From positions 1-23,725 of the forward strand of contig JAUCBJ010004781.1 in the NCBI GenBank assembly GCA_032718475.1: 23,725 nt of DNA, written 5' to 3'. The notes beneath the pieces were generated by a model, which had not been told where the DNA came from, made no database searches, and worked only from the letters and a program-made list of their open reading frames with translations. This stretch comes from Nemertoderma westbladi (Eukaryota > Xenacoelomorpha > Nemertodermatida > Nemertodermatidae). Shown piece after piece: positions 10,120-20,368 of this stretch. The position numbers and the translations under genes are program-made. Positions within the stretch are counted from its first letter, which is position 1. Every line of letters starts with the position of its first letter.

Positions 10120-10252
10120 GAGCCGCGAAGCTCAAAGAATGGTATGCTTGAGCATGTGGACGATTTCTGTTACTTGGGATTATGGATCCGGAAGTTAGAT
10201 AAGGACCTTCGAATACGTAATGGAAAGCAGGACTTTGCTTTCGCCAACTTGG
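10120..10252 (+). pseudogene. Short fragment of the main LINE family, sense strand
   Basis: One frame reads MLEHVDDFCYLG followed by DKDLRIRNGK. The same segment, as nucleotides and peptide, appears on the minus strand at about 11580-11650 within the larger LINE copy, just before the region reading NRLSRIWKSN. The piece is about 115-130 bp, lies in the opposite orientation to that copy, and has no flanking LINE sequence that I can align. It is a third fragment of one non-LTR family in this window. Confidence 0.6.
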
Positions 10253-10654
10253 TACGTATGTAGTTCGTCAAAAGTTTAGAAAGAATCGGAAGTTTTGTAA
10301 AACACGAACGAACGCAATGAGTTTACAGTGGATACGAGTATCCATCTGCCATAAATCAGCAGATACTCTCACAGTTTCGAGACTTTGCATAGTTATAAAG
10401 GTCGTTAGTCTCCGTTTAGGAAAATTATTTTAAGACAAAACAAGACGAGCGCAACGAGGCTAATAAAGGAGAAGAGTATGTCATACTTACCTTAAATAGC
10501 CCTAGTTTGTAGGTTTACAAATGACAGTTAAAGCGTGAAAGGGCAAACTGAAATGACCTCTGTTTTTAGAACAAGTTTATCGCAAACTGATAGCATCACC
10601 AGCATTCATATATATTTTCCAAAAGAGTTTAGTATTAGTTTACTTTAGTATACA
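10253..10654. other. Non-coding stretch with two short related motifs
   Basis: No gene. CGAACGCAATGAG (about 10308) and CGAGCGCAACGAG (about 10447) are two versions of one 13-base motif about 139 bases apart. Otherwise nothing is recognised. Confidence 0.4.
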
Positions 10655-10834
10655 CTACTTTCTAATATAAGCTCTCGTGCTGCACGAAGGACCCATCAAC
10701 GTGTTATAATGCATCTACTTTCTAATATAAGCTCTCGTGCTGCACGAAGGACCCATGAACGTGTTATAATGTATCTACTTTCTAATATAAGCGCTCGTGC
10801 TGCGCGAAGGACCCACGAACGTGATATAATGCAT
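10655..10834 (+). repeat. Tandem repeat, 3 x 60 bp
   Basis: Three consecutive 60-base units start CTACTTTCTAATATAAGC and end ATAATGCAT. Copies 1 and 2 differ at about two positions; copy 3 has several changes (GCGCTCG, TGCGCGAAG, CCACGAACGTGA). The centre, TCGTGC-T-GCACGA, is a hairpin. A diverged single copy with the same order of blocks (TTAATATAA, CGTGCTGCGCGAA, ATGCAT) occurs at about 13930-13993, so the unit is also dispersed. Confidence 0.9.
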
Positions 10835-10969
10835 TATTACTGCCTCCTATCGAATCGCTCTAACACCTGGGTTTCAAGTCTCCCAGCAAGGATAGGTTGT
10901 AATGTTGCAGGATACAAGTCTATCATTACTAGCTTCCTGGCCAGAGTGAATGGCATAAGTCCATAGAAT

Positions 10970-12495
10970 GGAGTGAAAAGTTCGATGAGTTCTCTACTAC
11001 TACTACAGTAGTAACTACTAGGAGCGGCATGTCGCATTGCTACTGCATTTTTAAGAATGCTGTCCGGCTTGTCCACAGAATTCCGCCGCCACAACTCCCT
11101 ATCACCCATGAAATTTGCTAGATCATCCGCATCTTCAAGGCCAGTGTCCTTTAAGATGCGTCTCAAGAAAGTCATGTGCTGTCCAGTGTCCACCATGCTC
11201 ATTCACTCGATGAGGCTGCCAAAGTACAAGATTATGCACTGGCAGGTCCTCACGGCGAAAGCAATGTCCTGCAAAGTGGAGGCGATTTTGTTCTAGTGTC
11301 AAGCTTGGGGGAACCAATGAGACACCTCCAATGTTATATAGTGTGTGGTTGGAGATGTGTGTATTGTACTTGACACAGTGAACCCGGCGTAGCATTCTTG
11401 TGCCATCCAGAGAATTGGTGTCCTCAGCAGTTAGAGCCCAGCATGGACTCCCATAGAGGAGTACTGGAACTATTGCTGCTCTAAATAATCGGACCTTAAG
11501 CTTCCGATGAATTCTATTTGACTTCCAAATCCTGGAAAGCCTATTCAAGGTTGCCCATGCCTTTCCCTTACGTATTCGCAGGTCCTCACCTAATTTCCGG
11601 ATCCATGATCACAGGTAACAGAAGTCATCCACATGCTCAAGCATACCATCCATTGAGCTTATGCTCATCCGGTCAGAGACTTGCTGAGGACTTTCAAAGT
11701 TAACTGTCGAAATTTTGGTATTTTGGAAGTTTAAAAAAAGACCAACACTAGAAGCAGCCTGTTATAATGAGCTAAGATGCCATTGGGCTCCCTCTAGTGA
11801 TTCTGAGAGTAATCCTAAGTCATCAGCAAATACTAGATATTTAGGTACTTGGCAGGAATTCCTCGACCTCTGGAGCCAGTAGGTGGAGTTACCATCACCC
11901 CATGATCATTATGGTGATCTAAGGACATGTATAGAACATAGTTAACCACAATTATGAACAAGAATGGTGCAAGTGTATCTCCCTGGAGGACTCCCCATGA
12001 CACTTTAAATGTTTCTGTGTCACCATCAACAGTAGACACAAATGTTGTCGAACCATCATTTACTGATCTGATTGCTGAAATAATTTCATCAGGAATCCCA
12101 TATAAGGAATCCCACATACGTGAGCGAGAGACTGAATCAAGCCTTGAAGAAGTCAACAAAGATAACAGCCAGATGCCTGTCTTTCTTTTTTGATAACTCT
12201 TCAATTATCCTTCTAAGTGCCAAAATGGGCTACATGCTCCCACGACCCTTACGGAACCCATTCTGATTTCCATGGAGCGTATCTTAATGGGATTCCTGAT
12301 GCGATTTAATAGAATTCTATTGTATAGCTTTGCAGCAATCGAGATCAATGAGATTCCCCGAAAAGAACCATAGAGTGTTAGGTTGCCCTTCTTGGGAACT
12401 GGCACCAACTTATTTGTTATCATTTCTTGTGGGACTCTTGTTGTTCTGTACATGTCTACTATGATGGGATAGATGAGCTTTAAACACTCAGGTAT
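10970..12495 (-). pseudogene. Non-LTR retrotransposon (LINE) reverse transcriptase fragment, decayed
   Basis: Read on the minus strand, this is the 3' half of a LINE ORF2. In order: fingers (LVPVPKKGNLTLYGSFRGIS then SIAAKLYNRILLNRI, 12420-12290), motif A region (FVDFF, then a two-base deletion, then DSVSRSRMW, about 12150-12110), motif B (WGVLQGDTLAPFLFI, about 12000-11950), catalytic FADD at 11830-11819, thumb (NRLSRIWKSN...LLYGS), and a C-terminal region with AGHCFRREDLPVHNLVLW and GDRELWRR (about 11100). At least three frame changes and an internal stop separate these parts, and endonuclease and ORF1 are absent, so it is a dead 5'-truncated copy. The 5' break at about 12495 abuts a large palindrome. 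Clade not assigned. Confidence 0.88.
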
Positions 12496-12499
12496 TTTT

Positions 12500-13515
12500 G
12501 AAACATATCCTATCTGATGCAGAATTCCATGCTGAATCCAAATATGGAAACCGTTTTCCTTTTTAACTCGTTAACTTGCTTAGTTTTCGAGATATTTAGA
12601 GTAGAAGATACTGGCTCCAATATCGCTATATCGCGATATCGGGAAATACAATGAAGTTAGGGGTTTGTGTTAAATTTCTGCAAAATTCCATGCTTAGTGG
12701 TGCCAATTGGATGTCTACACAAGAAAGAGCACAACATTTTAATTGAGAAGGTATTTCTTTATGATTATTGGACCTACTGCTGAGTTTATAAGACAACTTC
12801 AAGTCTCCAGAACAATGACGGGACTCCATTATGCGACTCTGCGGGCTACATGGAATAGACTTATCGCTCATCGGAGATCTTCAAAATGTATAATCTCTAG
12901 TGGTGGTACGCTTATTCAAAAGCCCTTTTCTCAGAGAAAAAAGATACCAGTTGGTTTGGCAAAATCTTGAAAGCTGCCTGATCCATCATAACTGGAACAA
13001 AATTTGGCAAACATATTTTACCAATGTTATGATGTTGCATCACAATCATTTTAATTTAAATCAAATGGTAACTTTGTTCTTTGAGAAAAAAGCTTTCTAA
13101 GGAGTCTAAAAAGAACATTGTACGACCACTAGAACTGGAGATTATACATTTTGAAAATCTCCGATGACCGATAGTCAATTCCGTGTAATCCCGCATAAAC
13201 CGCAGAGTCGCTTAATCGAGTCCCATCATTGTTCCGGTGACTTGAAGTTGACTTATAAACTGACCAGTACGTCCAATAATCATAAAAAATACCTTCTTAA
13301 TAAAAAGTTTTGTGCTCTTTCTCGTGGAGACATCCAATTGGCACCACTGAGCACAGAAATTTGAAGAAATTGAATGCAAACCCCAAACTTCATCCCATTT
13401 ACTGATATCGCGATATATTGGAGCCAGTATATTTTACCCCAGATAATTCGAAAACTAAGCAAGATATGTGAAAACGGTTTCCATGAAATTCTACATCAGA
13501 TAAAGATATGTTTAA
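12500..13515. repeat. Imperfect palindrome of about 1 kb (fold-back element)
   Basis: The left half (12500 to about 12990) and the reverse complement of the right half (about 13020 to 13515) align almost end to end, at roughly four-fifths identity by eye. Paired landmarks: AAACATATC at 12501 with its complement at 13513; ACTGGCTCCAATAT at about 12610 with 13420; GGTGCCAATTGGATGTCT at about 12700 with 13340; TATGATTATTGGAC; CGGAGATCTTCAAAATGTAT. Similarity continues close to the centre (about 13005), so there is almost no unique loop. Both arms encode a similar outward-reading peptide (HCSGDLKL, SNNHK, DIQLAPLS) without start, domain or known family. It could be a fold-back or MITE-type element, or an old inverted duplication. 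Confidence 0.8.
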
Positions 13516-14180
13516 AAAATTCGACTTTTAGGTCAGAAAATGCGCTTCCCCCCTCCCCCTTAAGACTTTCTAGTTATTTAAATCTAATATTCCAACTATC
13601 CTTTAGTAATGAAAATGTTCATACAGACATCCATACAACATGCAGCATCCATACGCTTTATGGGAACGATAATCAATCAGCAGCTCTCCAGTCTACCGTT
13701 GAGTTAGCTGAAATTAAAACATTTCAGAAAAAATCTGAAAGGTAACCCTTCAGCCATTTCGTAATATTTTTCAAAATATTTTGTAGATGATTGATACCTG
13801 GCACATATATTACATGCCCCAGACTGAGTTTTTGTGAGGTCTAACATCGACTGCAGTTACCCACTCTGCCACTAGTTATAAAGTTATTAGGGGACACATG
13901 CTAATATTTTGATTATAATTTAGAGTTGACAGTTAATATAAATCCATTTCACGTGCTGCGCGAAAGCCCAAATTAGTGTTCCTTTTAATGCATACGTCTC
14001 CGTAAGTCAACCTACCCCACCAATTGCCAACTCTAATTTAACTATTATACCAAATTCTATTACCATTATTGTTTACATATTGCTATACTGGTTTACATAC
14101 TTGGATACTGACGAATTCACTCTCCTCTCACTACCTGCAGAGGTAAATGTTGCATGACTGTACCTACAGTCGACACTCTG
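13516..14180. other. Non-coding spacer, no gene recognised
   Basis: AT-rich, no domain-bearing frame. It contains the diverged single copy of the 60-bp repeat (about 13930-13993). CGACTGCAG...CCACTCTGCC at about 13850 faintly resembles sequence just before 14181. Confidence 0.4.
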
Positions 14181-14555
14181 CCGCCAGTCAATCATTTCAT
14201 ACTTGACCACAGAACCGAACTGATTTTGATTGACATCATAAATTCTATTTTACCGTCCAAAAAATGTCTATAAAAATATATTTTGCGGATCGAATATTTA
14301 TTCATAGAAATTATATTGAAATTTGTATAATAGAAACAAAATATAAGTCACAATAGGGAAGAATAAGTAGCGAATTCGTGGATATTTAAGGTCAAAACTA
14401 TAGTATTGGAGACAGCTGAGTCAAACACTCAAAAAGACTACCAACAGTAAAAAAAAAAAGCTCACTAACAGTCCGTAAACAGTCCCAACTCTGTGATGAT
14501 ATTGTCCTATGCAACATTCTGGTTTGACATGGTTGGTGTCAGTTAACAATTCTAC
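14181..14555 (+). repeat. Direct repeat, copy 1 (375 bp)
   Basis: Starts CCGCCAGTCAATCATTTC and ends AGTTAACAATTCTAC. The second copy at 14759-15130 is nearly identical, with few substitutions and small length changes in an A-run. No coding potential. The pair lies just downstream of carboxypeptidase copy 2 on its strand. Confidence 0.92.
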
Positions 14556-14745
14556 GTTTAAGGAAGGTGTGTGCCCATGTCACTGATGTAATCATATTGA
14601 AAATTAAAAATTATAGAGACCAAAAGTGACCAAAACAAAGTTAATTGACGTATATTACGGCCAACAGGCCTTTATTCAACGTCTAAAGTCAGGTTTATTT
14701 ATTTAAACACCGAACCGACAGACTGACAATTCTTAACAATTCTAC
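14556..14745. repeat. 190-bp insert flanked by a 13-bp direct repeat
   Basis: TTAACAATTCTAC occurs at 14543-14555 and again at 14733-14745. Removing one copy plus the sequence between restores the unit as it appears at the end of the second direct repeat (TTAACAATTCTAC followed by TTCACTGGCTTTG). This looks like an insertion with a 13-bp target duplication inside a tandem pair. The insert has no recognisable ends. Confidence 0.6.
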
Positions 14746-14758
14746 TTCACTGGCTTTG

Positions 14759-15130
14759 CCGCCAGTCAATCATTTCATACTTGACCACAGAACCGAACTG
14801 ATTTTGATTGACATCATAAATTCTATATTACCGTCCAAAAAATGTCTATAAAAATATATTTTGCGGATCGAATATTTATTCATAGAAATTATATTGAAAT
14901 TTGTATAATAGAAACAAAATATAAGTCACAATAGGGAAGAATAAGTAGCGAATTCGTTGATGTTAAGGTCAAAACTATAGTATGGGAGACAGCTGAGTCA
15001 AACACTCAAAAAGACTACCAACAGTAAAAAAAAAGCTCACTAACAGTCCGTAAACAGTCCCAACTCTGTGATGATATTGTCCTATGCAACATTCTGGTTT
15101 GACATGGTTGGTGGCAGTTAACAATTCTAC
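14759..15130 (+). repeat. Direct repeat, copy 2 (372 bp)
   Basis: Second copy of the 14181-14555 segment, shifted by 578 bases. It is preceded and followed by TTCACTGGCTTTG, which suggests the original unit was about 388 bp in tandem. Confidence 0.92.
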
Positions 15131-15431
15131 TTCACTGGCTTTGGAAAATATCAACAAACTCACTGAATGGCTGAATGTTTAGTGAGGCTTTGTTTATGGG
15201 TCTTTCATCAAGCACATAGTATATTGCACCATACAGCCATAGTTTCATATGAGGAGAAACAATTTAAACATTCAAATGAATACCTTAGTTAGTATAGGGC
15301 ATCAAAAATAATAAAATATGTAATTAGATCTCCTGAAAAATTTCTAAGTTCTAGAATCTAAGTTTCAATTAGATTTAATTTACAAATGAATTATATTGAT
15401 TGAGGAACGAAAATGGTATTGTCTCATACAC
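15131..15431. other. Spacer downstream of carboxypeptidase copy 2
   Basis: Would include the 3' UTR of the minus-strand gene. No clear polyadenylation hexamer on that strand and no other feature is visible. Confidence 0.4.
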
Positions 15432-17216
15432 TTATGAAAACCTCAGGCTTAATAAGAGTACAGTTTCATAAGTAACAATTTGAAGACTATTAAAAAAGAT
15501 AGCAGAATCAGAAACTAAAGCTGCCAATACCGAGCCTTTCCCTTGACTGGTGCAGTCAGTAGTGTGAGGCCCGACTGGGAGTTCCTTTCCAGCCAATAAC
15601 ATATCGATGATATAAAACAATTCTTTTGGTTTATCAATGGCAGTCATATGACCGGCTCCTTTTATCGTAACCAATAGAATACCATCCCATTTATCTAGGA
15701 AACCAATTAATTGCTTATCATATACTATTGCCTGTTGCTTTCCTGTCTTTGTTCTCCCCAGGTATTGAATGAACTCGTGACACGCTCCTATTGGTACCAC
15801 CATGTCAGTATTGCCACATAAATGGCTAATAAACAATCTCTCTTCAATCAAAGGTTTGTAGAATTCTTTCATAGAAGGCCACTGAGTATTAAAATGGATG
15901 TTAACCCATATATTTCCCTCCACCCATGGTCCTTCTTGGGTGTCTATGTTTAGAGCCTGTCTAACATCTTCCATAGACATATATTTGAACACGTTCTTGC
16001 TGCTGACACATGGCACTACTAAGCGTTGGGCTGGCAAATCAAATAGAATTTCCTCTAAGACTCTATTATCTTGAAAAAAGATACCCTCTATTATTAAAGA
16101 CTTTTCAACAGCTCTAACTATATGATTTCTAACTTCCGCATCCATAATATCATAAATTATTGATTGCAGTTGATTGGGATTTTTATCAAATGAAAATTTT
16201 GTATCCAGTGTATAATTGGTTTCTTTGAATAATTCGAAAACTTTGTCCCGGCTTTTAAAAGCCTCCACATTGTAATTCTTCTCCCATAATATTTGTTGCA
16301 TGAGTAAGTTACTAGCTTCTGGTTCGTCACACGGTTTATTGATGTTGTACGGGTTTATTCCTTGAGTGTTTGATGTGATACAAAGATACGCATTACCACA
16401 CTCCGGCCCTGGGCATAGTCTCTTTGACATATCCCAGACATCTACACCAATCAAGCCATTGTAATAGGCAAAGTTCCCTAAAGCTTCATCACATAATGTA
16501 TAGTCATCAGAAACTGGGTTGCCTAGCAACAACCCATGTATGTTAGATACCCAAGAAGTGGCTGCGGCTGAGAGTCCATCAGTTGCTATGGAGATATTCG
16601 CGTTTACTTGTGTGTCTAGCAGGACATTCAGCAGAACGGGGAGATAATTTCCGGCAAAACTTTCCCCGCTGAAATAAATTTTGTTGCTACGGAAATATGG
16701 GTGTTTCAGGAAGAAACTTCCCAGAGCTTCTGCGTTCAGAGTGGCAACTTGTATGAGCGAGAAGGCTGAGTTATTCTCTTCTCGTAGTGGGTAAGAGAAA
16801 CCAACACCAGGGGGCGCATCAACGTAGAGCATACTTGCGAAACGACTCCATCGGTATTGGTTGATAACTATTTGATATCGGTTGTTGATGTGTTGGACGC
16901 GATAAGGACCGTTGCCATGGAACAGGCTAATCATAGAGCTGAGCCCTGGGCCTCCATTGTACCAGATTATAAGAGGATCCCTGGCGACATTCCCTTCAGA
17001 TTCTACTAGGTAATAATGCAGAAAAGATTGTGTTCCTGGTGTTACTTGGTCAACTGTTGCTAGGTAACCCGAGTAGTTTGGTGACAACAACGCTGGGGCT
17101 CTGGGAAGTTGGTATACTCTGTCATTCTGAGCCTCTGTTGTTATTGCCATGGCTACATAGACTAGTGATATCAATAGCATGGATTTAACAACAAACAAGA
17201 GAAATAGTCTGGCCAT
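15432..17216 (-). CDS. Serine carboxypeptidase (S10 family), copy 2
   Basis: A 594-residue paralogue of the gene at 6504-8294, with the same architecture. The ATG at 17216 opens a signal peptide (residues 1-24, core FLLFVVKSMLLISLVYVAMA). The triad is Ser186 (GESFAG), Asp471 (GNTD) and His523 (GAGHM), and the oxyanion motif is NGGPGLSS. Residues 1-236 differ from copy 1 at about 11 positions; residues 238-500, which include the region where this fold carries its cap insertion, differ at many positions and by a one-residue shift; residues 500-555 are again nearly identical. The sequon at N248 is lost (NFA). The C-terminal tail is hydrophobic and diverged. It is intronless. Upstream sequence is unlike that of copy 1 beyond the start codon, so regulation may differ. 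Predicted secreted or lysosomal peptidase; substrate not known. Confidence 0.93.
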   Translation of the reverse strand: MARLFLLFVVKSMLLISLVYVAMAITTEAQNDRVYQLPRAPALLSPNYSGYLATVDQVTPGTQSFLHYYLVESEGNVARDPLIIWYNGGPGLSSMISLFHGNGPYRVQHINNRYQIVINQYRWSRFASMLYVDAPPGVGFSYPLREENNSAFSLIQVATLNAEALGSFFLKHPYFRSNKIYFSGESFAGNYLPVLLNVLLDTQVNANISIATDGLSAAATSWVSNIHGLLLGNPVSDDYTLCDEALGNFAYYNGLIGVDVWDMSKRLCPGPECGNAYLCITSNTQGINPYNINKPCDEPEASNLLMQQILWEKNYNVEAFKSRDKVFELFKETNYTLDTKFSFDKNPNQLQSIIYDIMDAEVRNHIVRAVEKSLIIEGIFFQDNRVLEEILFDLPAQRLVVPCVSSKNVFKYMSMEDVRQALNIDTQEGPWVEGNIWVNIHFNTQWPSMKEFYKPLIEERLFISHLCGNTDMVVPIGACHEFIQYLGRTKTGKQQAIVYDKQLIGFLDKWDGILLVTIKGAGHMTAIDKPKELFYIIDMLLAGKELPVGPHTTDCTSQGKGSVLAALVSDSAIFFNSLQIVTYETVLLLSLRFS

Positions 17217-18303
17217 TGCACTTTATATTATAAATATGATAATAACTGTAGTGCCTTCATCACAAATCCCTTCAACATAATTGATCTGCAATTTTCAATC
17301 AAACTATTATTCGTGTTTGTGTTACTTTACATTATAATATTAGTCAAGTTAATTTAATTGTATAAATTATGTTAAATATAATTTGAATGTGAAATATTAT
17401 AGTTGTTTTCATTTCTTGAAGAATCGCTTATAACAAATCTGTTATCTAGTCAGTCCATAGTCAAACTGACGCCACTGCATTATATGGAATCGGCCACCCC
17501 TCCATTTTTGAATGGTTTTTCTTTTTTTATGGTAAGATTCTAGAACATGTTATATCTTAATACAAAATAAAAATGTTCTAGAGCAAATATTTTTATTCTA
17601 GAACAAATATTTTTTTCAATATTTTACTGTTGATAAATATTATATAATATCTCTGGTATTAAAAAAATACCCTAAAGCATGAAATTTTATATAAAAAATG
17701 ACACTAAAAATGAAACTAAAACATATTCAATGAAATGAACATTGAATTGTAGGCCTACATAATATACCATAATATGTTATCTTATACTGTAATATATCAC
17801 AATATATTCAATATGATATTCATCTCACCCCTGTTGACATATATAAAGGGCAAATTTTATATTAATTTTATTTATCAATTATATTAAATAAATTTTATAT
17901 ATATAAAAATATATATATAAAAGGACTTTATAAAGGACTTTAATTTTGTATGTAATATCAGATTTTGTATACAACGTATCGAAACTAACAATGGCGAAAT
18001 GAACATTACGAGTCTGATGTTCGTAATCTTGGCAAGCATACTGTGTTATCATTATACTATCAGGATCATAATTTATGATTGATCAGTGCCAAATTGAAGG
18101 TGTTATTAGATTTAATGTATGTTCATTCATGGAACAATGCAATTAAATATATTCTATTCACCATCATTATGTACCAGAATTATTGACTGAACATGCAAAG
18201 TGCAACAGTGCATGCATGATTGTTACAACAGACAAAAAGAGACAAAAAGAGGCGATAACTAGCGAAAACACAATGAATGTAACTTACATATCAAACTCAG
18301 TAT
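17217..18303. other. AT-rich region upstream of carboxypeptidase copy 2
   Basis: No gene. A TTTATAATATAAAG stretch lies directly before the minus-strand start codon. Three TTCTAGAA-type palindromes occur at 17538-17545, 17576-17583 (last base G) and 17596-17603, and they resemble heat-shock element dyads. The octamer TAGGCCTA is at 17750. Around 17880-17930 the sequence is almost pure AT. Confidence 0.45.
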
Positions 18304-19755
18304 TTACCAGTTACTATAGCAACCGCTGTGTCTACCAGTTACTATATCAACCGCTGTGTTAACCAGTACTATAGAAACCGCAGCATCAACCAATTACTTA
18401 TCAACCGCAGTATCAGCCAGTTACTGTAGCAAACACAGTGTCTACCAGTTACTATATAAGCCGTAGTGTCTACCAGTTACTATAGCAACCGCAGTGTCAA
18501 CCAGTTACTATAACAACCGTAGTGTCTACCAGTTACTATATCAACCGCAATGTCTACCAGTTACTATAACAACCGTAGTGTCTACCAGTTACTATATCAA
18601 CCGCAGTGTTAACCAGTTACTATATCAACCGCAGTGTTAACCAGTTACTATAGAAACCGCAGCATCAACCAATTACTTATCAACCGCAGTATCAGCCAGT
18701 TACTGTAGCAAACACAGTGTCTACCAGTTACTATATCAACCGCAGCGTCAACCAGTTACTATATCAACCGCAATGTCTACCAGTTACTATAGCAACCGCA
18801 GTGTCTACCAGTTACTATATCAACCGCAGTGTTAACCAGTTACTATATCAACCGCAGTGTTAACCAGTTACTATAGAAACCGCAGCATCAACCAATTACT
18901 TATCAACCGCAGTATCAGCCAGTTACTGTAGCAAACACAGTGTCTACCAGTTACTATATCAACCGCAGTGTTAACCAGTTACTATATCAACTGCTGTGTT
19001 AACCAGTACTATAGAAACCGCAGCATCAACCAATTACTTATCAACCGCAGTATCAGCCAGTTACTGTAGCAAACACAGTGTCTACCAGTTACTATATCAA
19101 CCGCAGTGTCTACCAGTTACTATAGCAACCGCAGTGTCAACCAGTTACTATATCAACCGCAGTGTCTACCAGTTACTATAGCAACCGCAGTGTCAACCAG
19201 TTACTATATCAACCGCAGTGTTAACCAGTTACTATATCAACCGCAGTGTTAACCAGTTACTATATCAACTGCTGTGTTAACCAGTACTATAGAAACCGCA
19301 GCATCAACCAATTACTTATCAACCGCAGTATCAGCCAGTTACTGTAGCAAACACAGTGTCTACCAGTTACTATATAAGCCGTAGTTTCTACCAGTTACTA
19401 TAGCAACCGCAGTGTCAACCAGTTACTATATCAACCGCAGTGTCAACCAGTTACTATATCAACCGCAATTTCTACCAGTTTATATAGCAACCGCAGTGTC
19501 AACCAGTTACTCTATCAACCGCAGTGTCTACCAGTTACAATATCAACCGCAATGTCAACCAGTTACTATAGCAACCGCAGTGTCAACCAGTTACTATATC
19601 AACCACAGTGTCTACCAGTTACTATAGCAACCGCAGTGTCAACCAGTTACTCTATCAACCGCAGTGTCTACCAGTTACTATATTAACCGCACTGTCTACC
19701 AGTTTATATAGCAACCGCAGTGTCTACCAGTTACTGTAGCAACCGCAGTGTCAAC
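18304..19755 (+). repeat. Satellite array: about 52 monomers of 28 bp
   Basis: Head-to-tail copies of TACCAGTTACTATATCAACC plus GCAGTGTC, alternating TCTACC and TCAACC/TTAACC joins. A distinctive three-monomer block (GCATCAACCAATTACTTA, then GTATCAGCCAGTTACTG, then TAGCAAACACAGTGTC) recurs with AAACACAG at 18431, 18710, 18933, 19071 and 19349, giving intervals of about 279, 223, 138 and 278 bases (10, 8, 5 and 10 monomers). Open frames across the array are by-products of the repeat; the unit is not a multiple of three. Confidence 0.95.
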
Positions 19756-20368
19756 GTTTAAGTTTAAGCGAATTTTTAATCCGCTTTAAATGGCTGAAAG
19801 ATCTATCCCCGATTAAAGCACATTAATGACAAATACATACGTAAGGATACTTCAACACGTTTGAGGGGCGTCGCGCAGCATGCGAAGTTGAGCAAGTTTG
19901 AAACAAGTTCGATTTGATCTGGAGTCAAAAGTTCGAGAGGTATTTGCCCGTAACTTTCAAAACTATTGGAACTTTCTCTCTAGTATGCCCATTCAAAATT
20001 TGGTTGAAAATGAATAAAATCTTCAAAAGTTATTTACGAATGAATGAATTTCATTAAAGACAAACAGACAGACAGACGCGCGGAATGAAATTTTGCCCTA
20101 TTTACTAATTATAATCGTGCGCTAAGGCTCCCCCTGAATGCGTGGCACGCCCCACAATGGGAAATGTAGAAGCTATCATGTCCGTTTTGGGGCCCCAGAG
20201 GTAAATCCTTACCTCACGGTTTGTTATTTCTCTGACTGGCAGCGCAACAGCCCCTATACGGCTATAGTAATTAACTGCTCTACTGCTCAGAGTTTAAAAA
20301 CCAATAACTGTAGTTCAATGGTAGTGAATGTAGTAATTTTAATGATGACCCCTCTGTAAAATTACATG
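19756..20368. other. Non-coding spacer with a probable interspersed repeat
   Basis: No gene. CAGACAGACAGACGCGCGG at about 20067-20090, followed by AATGAAATTTTGCCC, has the look of a dispersed-repeat end. GGCGTCGCGCAGCATGCGAAG at about 19866 belongs with other GC-rich short motifs in the window. The 73-codon frame at 20138-20359 has no recognisable domain. Confidence 0.4.

Noticed and set aside
11057-11703. Plus-strand frames over the LINE copy
   Set aside because: They are antisense shadows of the minus-strand reverse transcriptase remnant.
12626-13364. Two related small genes in the palindrome arms
   Set aside because: Similarity follows from the arms being inverted copies. No family, no convincing starts, and frames open to the element edges; kept only as an observation.
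18304-19755. Tandem-repeat protein encoded by the 28-bp array (frames of 60-71 codons)
   Set aside because: The unit is not a multiple of three, frames break repeatedly, and there is no start or domain; frames are by-products of the repeat.
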